A stretch of 64,000 nt of DNA from Neoscytalidium dimidiatum (taxonomy: Eukaryota > Ascomycota > Dothideomycetes > Botryosphaeriales > Botryosphaeriaceae), in assembly GCA_037367355.1 (NCBI GenBank), contig CM074702.1, forward strand, positions 2,170,001 through 2,234,000, written 5' to 3'. The notes beneath the pieces are model-generated. The model made no database searches, had not been told where the DNA came from, and saw only the letters and a program-made list of their open reading frames with translations. The position numbers and the translations under genes are program-made. Below, one piece after another: positions 56,061 to 64,000 of the stretch (its first letter is position 1; each line of letters begins with the position of its first letter).

Positions 56061-57714
56061 TCATGCCCTCCTCATCCCCACCACCGTAACCACGCCATTT
56101 CCCACCTCAACCTTCCATCCCTCGGCAACCAACATCTTAACCACCGCCGGCCCAATCTTCGCCTTCCCTCCATCGCTGTGCCTCCCCAAGCCCGTGACGA
56201 TCCTGTACTCCTTCCTGCCCCTGCCACCCGCATACTCCCTGATGCGCTCCTCGCCGAGCGCATCCCACCACTCCGAGACCTTCTGGCGCGCGATCCTCTT
56301 CGCGTCGGCAACACTTACACCGTGCAGGTCCAGCTGCGAGGCCGTCGATTGCTGGGCGACGAGGCGGTCCGCCTCGGCCGCGACGGCGGACTGGAAAGCG
56401 CGGTGGTTGTCGCGGCCGAGCTGGCCGTAGAAGCCCGCGGCGGCCTTCATGTATCTGTCCGACTTTCCCTTGCGGTGGTACTCGGACGCCTTGGTGAAGG
56501 CGGTGTGACGGGCGGCGCTGAGGGAGGCGGCGGTCCGGGGACCGGGGCCAGGGGAAGAAAGGGAAGAAGGCGCGGCGGCGGCGAGGTTGTCGCCGTCAGG
56601 CTCGGAGAGGTTGAGGGGAGCGTAGCGCGGGATGATTTCGATGCCGCCGGTCGGTGAGGAGTTTCCGCTTGAGCGGCGCGTGAGAGCTTTTGCGAGCTCG
56701 TCGGCGTCCGCGGAGGAGGGATGGGTGAGGCGGATGAGCGCGTGCGCGTGGGGCAGATCGAGGCGGAACTCGCTGCCCAAGTCGAGGACGTTTTGGACGA
56801 CGATGTCGCTCTCCTCTTCAAGGGTCTTCTTGTTGGTCTTGATATCAGACTCAATTAAGGCTGCGATTGTGGAGCTAACAGAGGCACCGCGTTCGTGGTA
56901 TAAAGACTTGATGGTTTTATGAGGTATGTTGACCCGACTTGCGATGAAATCAACATCCTGAGACGCAGTCTTCCATATATTCTGGGAGGGGCCTGCTGGC
57001 TCGGAACTCGATCTTGCGTATTCGTTCAGGTTCATGTAGTTTGTTTTCTTCCTGTTCTTCTTAACCTTCGTCTTGCGTCCGCGTGGGGTCGAATCGTCCT
57101 CGGCGAAACTATCTATCCCTTTTCGTAAAAATTTTTCTTGATCGTCCTGACCGTCCAATTCCTCAAAAAGAGCGTGGTTTAACAGTTCATCAGTGGCTCT
57201 CTCGTAGTCGCCTTTATTCTTCTTAAGGACGTGGGAGATGGTAGTCACATTAAGAGTCGGGAATGTCTCTATCAGTTGGGCTTCCTTGACTGAAATATCC
57301 AGGTTTTGTAGCCATGCCATGCTTCCACTGGAATCTGAAGGACTTGAAGCACCGGAGCTCGAAAGGCCGATAGAAGATACTCCATTGGTCAAACTCGTGA
57401 CGTCCGTCCCCGCCGGTGACTTCACATGAGGAGATGAACGATCGCCTTGCTCGACCGCACCACCGTTGTGGGCGCTGCAGCCAGAGGGGTCGAAATCTGT
57501 GAGCTGCTCCACGGCCGCGTCTTCCGTGAATGTAGAAAGAACATCACGCGCTTGATCGAACGCGTTGGGAGCGCCCTTGAAGTCCTCGTAAATGGAGATT
57601 ACCAGAGCGATGTCCAGAGGAGGGCAATATTCCCTCTGATAGTTGTTAATAGTGCCAGACAAGGGCTGTGGACCGGGGAGTACATGCCTCAAGCCGGGCT
57701 AAATCCTCATCCAT
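56061..57714 (-). CDS. Cue2-like CUE/DUF1771/Smr-domain protein
   Basis: Exons 57688-57714 and 56061-57635 give 533 aa. The start yields MDEDLARLE-REYCPPLD, the expected N-terminus, if a 52-nt GC-AG intron (GCATGT...ACTATTAAC...CAG) is removed. No GT-AG choice keeps the frame equally well. A CUE-like ubiquitin-binding helix set is near residues 114-165 (SVKEAQLIETFPTLNVTTI). The DUF1771 helix pair (AFTKASEYHRKGKSDRYMKAAAGFYG) precedes an Smr nuclease domain with LDLHGVSVADAK and TGLGRHSDGG. Yeast Cue2 cleaves mRNA at stalled, collided ribosomes in no-go decay. The same role is inferred here from domain order. Confidence 0.9.
57636..57687 (-). other. Probable GC-AG intron
   Basis: Donor GAG|GCATGT, branch-like TATTAAC 11 nt before the acceptor CAG, 52 nt. 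It is the only choice that gives phase 0 and joins LARLE to REYCPPLD. Confidence 0.6.
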
Positions 57715-58540
57715 GGCTATGGTACACGGGCTTCTTTCTCGTAAGCAGTAGTCGGGTAGTGGGCATGCTCAGGGAAGACAGGCGGCTAGCAATGCACATT
57801 GAGCAGCGAACAAAAAGGCGCCTCTTTTATTAGTGTTGAGAGGCGACCTGTAGGCAAGAGTGGAAGGGGGAGAAGAGGGAAGGGTAAGAGAAGCGAACGG
57901 GGTTGTCGATGACGCGCCGCGATCAAGCCTCCGTTTTGCTTCGGCCCGAAGTCCCCCCGAACACAGTCTACAGGATTCGATAGAACAGAGGAGAAGTATG
58001 TTTGCAATGGCAATACATGCGTCGCAAAGAAGCGCTGAACAGCGTTCAATCGCAAGATAAATACATTTCATCCTGAAGTTCCACTGCTATTCTTCTTTAC
58101 TCCTTGCCGCTACCCCAGTTCAAAGCCACGTCCACCCAGTCCTAAACCAAGCAAATCCGGATAGAAATCGAAATAGTCCCATTGGCCAGAAGCAATTGCC
58201 TAAAAGGTCAGAATCTCCTAGAGATCACTTGCTCCACGCTGTTTTAGAAGGCTCCGCAATGTCGCCAAGAAAAAAAAAAAAAGGCCAGAGGTCCACTGGA
58301 TTCCGTACGCCGCCGGTACGTGAGCATTCAACCTTGATTCAACCTCAGCCTGAGGTGAAGTGGTTAATGCTCAAGCGCCGCCTGATCTGGCTCCCAGACG
58401 GGTAAAGTCGTCGACGGCTGGGGTCAGGGATAAGAGATCGGCCATTAGTGGTCGCCAGCACCGTTACTAGCTGGGAATGTGTCATCCTCGTTTGTGTAGA
58501 ATTTCCTTGGAACGATTATTAGCCGCTCAATGCCGGGGGA
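57715..58540. other. Intergenic, no gene seen
   Basis: Promoter of the Cue2-like gene and 3' flank of HP1. An A13 run at about 58269 is the only notable feature. Confidence 0.5.
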
Positions 58541-59501
58541 TCAATTGTAGTTGAAATACAGATGCTGTTCGTAATAGGCGAGCATCTAGAGAGAAGTTAG
58601 CACATGCGATGATCAAATCTAACTCTACGAAGATTCGATTCACCTTCTGCGGACACTTCTGGTTGAGAACTGCCAGCTCGTGACGCGTCTTCCGGCCATC
58701 GTTCCAGACGACCATGCCAAAGCGCCTGCGCACACCCTTCTTCTCGTCGGGCACCTCCTCAATAGTGTCGACGCTCTGGATGCGATCCTCCCAACTGCCC
58801 TTAGGGAATTCTGGCTGCTTCTCTTTCTTGGCAGGCTTCGCCTCCGGCTCAACCGACAGGCTTTCGTCCTTTGCCTTGCGGCTACGGCCACGACCTTTGG
58901 TGGCCGGTGTGCCTGCAGGGGTCTGGGATGCCTTCCTCTTCTTTGGGGCCTCTTTTGTGGGGCGTCCTCCAATCTTCGTCCAGTATTCTTCGAGCGCCTC
59001 CCTCGCACCCTCACTGGGTAAGTGTCAGCACCATGCTTGAGACATTGACGATGCTCCGAGGGTAGTGTAGCCTCACAGATTCTCCTCGGGTTCCCAGGTC
59101 CTATCCTGCTTGCGGTCGTACCCCAGCCATTTTATCTCGTACTTGATAATGCCCTGAGCAAATGTGAGCAACGGATCCGGAGCAACTATCCGCGTGAAGC
59201 TTACGTCGTCGTCCCAAATATGGGATATGATCCTCTCTACGACATACCTACGACTGGTTAGCAAGGAAGTAATCGAGGGTGAGGCGGAAGCTTTGTACTC
59301 TTCTTCCTCTTCCTCTTCGTCCTCTTCCTCGTCCTCGTCGGCATCCTTCGCAGGTTTCTTCTCGACAATCTTGGAGGGAATCTCGCTTTCTGAAGCCGAG
59401 CTGGAAGCGTCGTCGTCGCTAATGGCGGCTGGTTTGTGATCTTTAGCTGGGGAGAGCCACAGCTGAGGGCGCACATCAATCGAGCTCTACTTACGCGGCA
59501 T
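58541..59501 (-). CDS. hepA: Heterochromatin protein 1 homologue
   Basis: Six exons fit: 59495-59501 (7 nt), 59299-59446, 59205-59247, 59077-59153, 58644-59013 and 58541-58585. They give 229 aa, the usual HP1 size. An acidic Glu/Asp run precedes the chromodomain (residues about 52-100): YVVERIISHIWD, then GIIKYEIKWLGYDRKQDRTWEPEENL. The aromatic cage is represented by Tyr52, Trp in KWLGY and the downstream acidic/aromatic positions. A basic hinge (PTKEAPKKRKASQ, RGRSRKAK) follows. The chromo-shadow domain runs from about 166 (WEDRIQSVDTIEEV) to MLAYYEQHLYF. Binds H3K9me3 in nuclear heterochromatin. Named hepA in Aspergillus and hpo in Neurospora. Head-to-head with CCT5. Confidence 0.95.
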
Positions 59502-59922
59502 GGTGACGCGAGGTGAACGCGCGGGTCGAGGCAATTGAAACGCGTCGGATTCGATGGTAGAAAAGGAGCGCTAAGCACGAGCGGGAGCGACTCATGCAGA
59601 GGCACGAGGAGCGGAGGAGAGTCGCGTCGCGAATGGACGAGAGTTTGGCGTAAGGCAATGCGCGCGCGGGCGTAGAATCGCGAAGACGGGCCGCGACGAA
59701 AGACATGGACCGAGCGCGCGGGCGGTAGGCGGTCGGCGGCGGCGGGCGGGCGAGTGACGGGCAACTTCACGTAGTCCAGAATTTTGTCCCGCAGCGCCAG
59801 CATCCATCCCCCCGCCACAGCCCACCTCTCCCTCTCAACACCGCTGTGCGCCTCCGAGCACGCGTTTTATCCTCCGTCCGAGCTCCTAGGTTGGTCCTTT
59901 GCACAGGACGCCTTCCGCCAAC
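59502..59922. promoter_or_regulatory. Divergent promoter between HP1 and CCT5
   Basis: 421 bp, GC-rich with many CG steps, between two divergent housekeeping starts. No TATA box was noticed. Function inferred from layout. Confidence 0.55.
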
Positions 59923-62900
59923 ATGGCTATGCGTATGTTGTCCCGAGCTCCCCCGTGCTGCTCCCACCCCCTACAACCAGCTGTCCACGTCGCTTTGAAT
60001 AGATGAAGCTGATTATCGCATCTTCCCACAGAGCTTGACATGTCTAATGGTATGCCTGAATTCAAACTATCTCCATGTACCGCCCGTCTACGAGCTCCAC
60101 CCCGCTGACTTTGCCGTACAGCCCAGGTGATGAAGGATGAGTCCGGGCGTCCCTTCATCATCGTCAGAGAGTGCGTAAAACAACATCGGATTTGAATGAG
60201 CGGAGATTGATAGGCTTGTAGTCAGGGCAAGAAGCAACGGGTCCACGGCACCGATGCGGTCAAACAACACATCCTCGCTGCCAGGACCGTCGCCAATATC
60301 GTGAAGACCTCCCTGGTATGACACACTGGACCAGCGAAAAAAGGTGGAGGAGCTGATGATTGTGGCTAGGGTCCGAGAGGTCTGGACAAGATTCTGATTT
60401 CTCCTGATGGAGACATTACCGTCACCAACGACGGTGCCACCATTCTGGGTCAGATGGAAATCAGCAACCACGTCGCCAAGCTGTTGGTCGAGCTCTCTCA
60501 GTCGCAAGATGACGAGATTGGAGACGGCACGACCGGCGTCGTCGTCTTGGCCGGTGCTCTCCTTGAGCAGGCAGCCGATTTGATTGACAAGGGAATCCAC
60601 CCCATCAGGATAGCAGACGGTTACGATGCTGCCTGCGAGATCGCTGTGGAAGAGCTCGACAAGATCAGCGATGAGATTCCCTTCACCAAGGACAACACCG
60701 AGAACCTTTTCAAGGTCGCCAAGACGAGTCTGGGCAGCAAGATTGTCTCCAAGGCCCACGATCACTTCGCTCAAATGGCTGTCGACGCTGTTCTGTCCGT
60801 TGCTGATCTGGAGCGCAAGGACGTGGACTTCGAGCTCATCAAGGTGGATACCAAGGTCGGCGGTTCATTGGAAGACTCGATTCTCGTCAAGGGTGTCATC
60901 ATCGACAAGGACTTTTCCCACCCTCAGATGCCGTCGGAGGTCCGTGACGCGAAGATTGCCATTCTCACCTGCGCCTTCGAACCGCCGAAGCCCAAGACCA
61001 AGCATAAGCTGGATATTACCAATGTCGAGGAGTTCAAGCGCCTGCAACAGTACGAGGCCGACAAGTTCAATGAGATGATTGCACAGATCAAGGATACTGG
61101 CGCCAACGTCGCTATATGCCAGTGGGGTTTCGATGACGAAGCGAACCACCTTCTGTTGACTAACAACTTGCCCGCTGTGAGATGGGTTGGCGGTCCTGAA
61201 ATTGAACTCATCGCCATCGCCACCAACGGAAGGATAGTACCCAGATTCGAGGATCTCAGCGCGGAGAAACTTGGTACTGCCGGTATAGTAAGGGAAATGA
61301 CTTTCGGCACCACGAGAGACAAGATGCTCGTCATTGAGGAGTGCGCCAACACGAGAGCCGTCACCGCTTTCTTGAGGGGAAGCAATAAGATGGTATGTCC
61401 GCCGATTGTACCGTTCTCATTGCAATTATGGACATAGCAACACTAACAGTGGTTCAGATCATCGACGAGGCGAAGAGGTCGCTTCACGACGCCCTGTGCG
61501 TTGTCCGCAACCTTGTCCGGGACAACCGCGTTGTGTACGGAGGCGGAGCAGCCGAGATTGCTTGCTCTTTGGCTGTTGAGGATGCGGCGGTCAAGGTACG
61601 TCTGACGACGTGTCAATCATGTGCGCATTCAACAATTATCGTGGCTGACCCGTTTATTAGACCCCCGGTCTTGAGCAGTACGCCATGCGAGCATTCGCCG
61701 ACGCGCTTGATGCAGTTCCGATGGCCCTTGCTGAGAATTCAGGCTTGAGCCCAATCGAAACCCTTGCGTCCATCAAGTCAAGACAGGTCAAGGAGAAGAA
61801 CTCGAGACTGGGTGTTGACTGCATGCAAACCGGCACCAACGGTAGGTTCTCCTTTTTCCTTCGTCGCATCTCGCGGCATCTACCCTGCACATGCCGTTTG
61901 CACGCTCCCTGTCCGCAATCTGCAGCCACAGTGCCAGTTGTTACCAGCACTGCATGTGGCTGGCAATCAGATGTGGTTGCGCAACGTATGTTGCACATCC
62001 CGGGAGCACAGAATCGAGATCCCGGTCGCATGTGCAGCGGCTCGTACCTTCTTCCGTTTCCCTAGTTCATCACCAATGGCTTTCTCTGTGTATCAATCAT
62101 CACTTGGCCCCGTCACACTCCGTCCAATGGAGGACGTATATTGCCGTAAGGGCTAACTTTCATTGTGATAGACATGCGCGAGCACTTTGTCATCGACCCG
62201 CTTATCTCGAAGAGGCAACAGCTCCTGCTTGCGACACAGTTGTGCCGGATGGTCCTGAAGGTGAGTCTGCAGGTTTCTTTGGTCGCCTCACAGTTTCCCG
62301 CTTGCCTTTCACATGCAGCCCTTTTTGCCCCCCAGTCACATTATTTTTGGGGCCCAACGGCGTCTGTGATATATCATCACCCTGTGGCCGCAGTCCAAGT
62401 GCGCCATCCCGACGTCCCCCCCTACGCCACAGTTACACAACATGGCGTCTGGCCCATCTAAACGAATCGCGAATCGCCGCGGTCCCAGGCTCTGCACTGC
62501 ACCCTCTGGTTTCACAAATAACGCTTATCCCCCTTGGCTATTTTTCCTGCCCTCGATTATCCCTGGGCTTCTCACCTGCACAATTGTCATTCCCCTCCAC
62601 TCTCCTTCCCCACTACCCATGCCTCTCGCTTCTCGCCGCGCCGCCCCTGACCTCCGATCTCGCCGGGGCCGTGAGCAACGGTTGGTCGTCGCTAGCCAGT
62701 GACAACATGTCGCATCGCGTCTTCCCCGCTTCCCCGTCCGCGCCGTTGCGCATCACCCACATCCACCCACATCCCCAACATCCCAAACAGGGATCCCGAC
62801 CAGGCTTTTAGCCCACCGGGTCTGGGTTCTGAATCCGATTCGCGAGCGCCTCTTCACCGCTTATCTGAATGAGAGCCTTGGCTAATGCGTATACTTTGTT

Positions 62901-62959
62901 TTTCTCTGCGACAGGTCAACAATGTCATCATCGCTGGAAGCGACGAGAACGAATTCTGA
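59923..62959 (+). CDS. cct5: Chaperonin CCT/TRiC epsilon subunit
   Basis: Nine exons fit: 59923-59932, 60032-60049, 60122-60170, 60222-60315, 60370-61392, 61458-61595, 61661-61841, 62172-62260 and 62915-62959. They give 548 aa. The start [20 protein letters not shown] is chosen because it is the usual fungal N-terminus; an internal ATG at 60040 would also be in frame. Group II chaperonin signatures are present: [39 protein letters not shown] (ATP site near residue 105), and [12 protein letters not shown] near the C-terminal half. The epsilon-specific [35 protein letters not shown] text and [21 protein letters not shown] support CCT5. Folds actin, tubulin and other cytosolic proteins in the eight-subunit ring. 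Introns 7 and 8 are 330 and 654 nt, far longer than the others (51-99 nt). Confidence 0.96.
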
Positions 62960-63391
62960 GACAGCTGTCATAAGGCGCCATGCGCATGAGAAGGGAGTGA
63001 AAAAGAAATGAGGAATAGAAGACGAGGGAATGGACGGAGCGAGGCTCTGCCACCGTTGTGGGGGAGCTCATGGCTGCAGACGGAAGGATCCTATCCGCCG
63101 GAGACGCGCGCACGATGTTGCCGCAGGAGGCTCTTGCTTTCTTTTCCCGGCGGATTAGAAAGTGCCAAATGTCCGGCGGGCGCTGCATAAGGCGACGGGG
63201 AAAGTATGCAATGTAGTAGCGAGAACATAAAAAGCGATAGAAGGAAAGAACGAATTTTCCTTGGCTGTGTCTCACTGTCACCTCGGTGTTGCTGCCCTAC
63301 GATGCAGGCTCATCCCTTGCTCCCCTCGTGTTATCTACTGGTTACGTGATGGCGCGGAATGCTGTGTGATTTTCTAGAATGCAAGTTTTTG

Positions 63392-63398
<7 letters not shown>

Positions 63399-63422
<24 letters not shown>
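63399..63422. repeat. (CT)12 microsatellite
   Basis: Twelve CT units within a wider pyrimidine-rich stretch. Confidence 0.9.
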
Positions 63423-63423
<1 letters not shown>

Positions 63424-63618
63424 CCTCTCCTTTACTCGTCACTAGACTGCGCGGGCGCTGCGAAGGGGGGGAGGACAACGTAAGATTTGTTGTTGACCGT
63501 TTTCCAAACAAGTACGATGGACTCATGAAACCCAGAATGATTGGAGGAGAAGTAATCTCCGGTATTCGAAATACTACTGTACATGGGACTTGCATCGGAA
63601 CACGGCAGCTTGTCGTGC

Positions 63619-63642
63619 CTGTACATGCAACTGTATGTACAG
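63619..63642. repeat. Perfect inverted repeat CTGTACAT/ATGTACAG
   Basis: Eight-base arms separated by an 8-nt loop. Further TGTACAT or GTACATG copies lie at about 63578 and 63642, and GCACATGTGC at about 63681 is a palindrome. The cluster can form hairpins in DNA or RNA. Confidence 0.8.
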
Positions 63643-63850
63643 TACATGTGGTGCAAGCATTTTCCCACAATGTATGCCGCGCACATGTGCTGCACGTCTT
63701 GCCGTGCAGCGAACGTGGCAGAGACAAAGACGGGCCTTTTCTTGTCTGCACCATGTGATGGTGGGAATGCTGCATTTCTACCCCGCCTGCCCGGTTTTGC
63801 TTACGCTTTCGCCGCGGAGTGTTTTGTTTCTCCGTGCGGTGTATCGTATC

Positions 63851-63874
63851 GCTGCTGCTGCTGCTGCTGCTGCT
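63851..63874. repeat. (GCT)8 trinucleotide repeat
   Basis: Eight perfect GCT units in non-coding DNA. Confidence 0.9.
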
Positions 63875-64000
63875 ACTCTATGTTGCATTTTGCTGTCGTG
63901 AAGGTCTTGGTCTTGTTGATTGGTGCAAGGGGGATATCAGGAAAAGACGGAAGGGAGCGGGTGCCGTGCGATGGATGGTGCTGCTCCTTGCTTGAGACGG

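Larger units (their letters stand above)
62960..64000. other. 3' flank of CCT5, no gene seen
   Basis: No coding-like frame. It contains a CT run, a GCT run and a hairpin-rich segment around 63575-63710. Confidence 0.5.

Noticed and set aside
58310..58420. Possible tRNA (GTGAAGTGGTTAATGC resembles an A box)
   Set aside because: No B box or acceptor-stem pairing at the right distance.

Overview
The window reads as a filamentous ascomycete (Pezizomycotina) nuclear chromosome. The genes carry short GT-AG introns, mostly 47-130 nt, and several have tiny first exons. Typical fungal families are present: a Crh-type GH16 enzyme, an Ecm33-like GPI protein, a HET-domain relic, a DUF6594 protein, an ABCC transporter, HP1, CCT5 and a pogo/Fot1 transposase relic. 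A Dothideomycete is a plausible guess, but the sequence does not prove it. Exon and intron coordinates were read by eye from frame continuity and splice signals.

Left part (1-11.5 kb). A partial MFS sugar transporter (minus) faces a GH78 alpha-L-rhamnosidase (plus) across 626 bp, which looks like a rhamnoside-utilisation pair. The rhamnosidase has an in-frame TAG. Next comes a gene-poor island with degenerate repeats, two members of an unrecognised dispersed protein family that share a conserved upstream block (one member has an in-frame TGA), and a frameshifted pogo/Fot1 transposase.

Middle left (12-25.6 kb). A secreted Ser-run protein with dibasic sites, an acyl-CoA oxidase/dehydrogenase-like protein with a possible PTS1, a full-length 1483-aa ABCC transporter, a frameshifted small gene and a DUF6594 membrane protein.

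Metabolic block (25.7-45.5 kb). A metallo-beta-lactamase-fold hydrolase, an SDR, a D-2-hydroxyacid dehydrogenase and a second SDR lie on minus. A cytochrome P450, an MFS exporter, an FATP-type acyl-CoA synthetase and, after two secreted or wall proteins, a TauD-like dioxygenase lie on plus. The set resembles a tailoring or catabolic cluster with transport but no PKS, NRPS or terpene synthase and no transcription factor. Whether it acts as one pathway is inference.

Right part (45.6-64 kb). A 1151-aa unrecognised protein with a velvet-like N-terminal segment sits next to a 71-bp direct duplication. An Ecm33-like GPI protein and a HET pseudogene follow. Then come housekeeping genes: a Cue2-like CUE/Smr protein, HP1, and CCT5 divergent from HP1 with two unusually long 3' introns.
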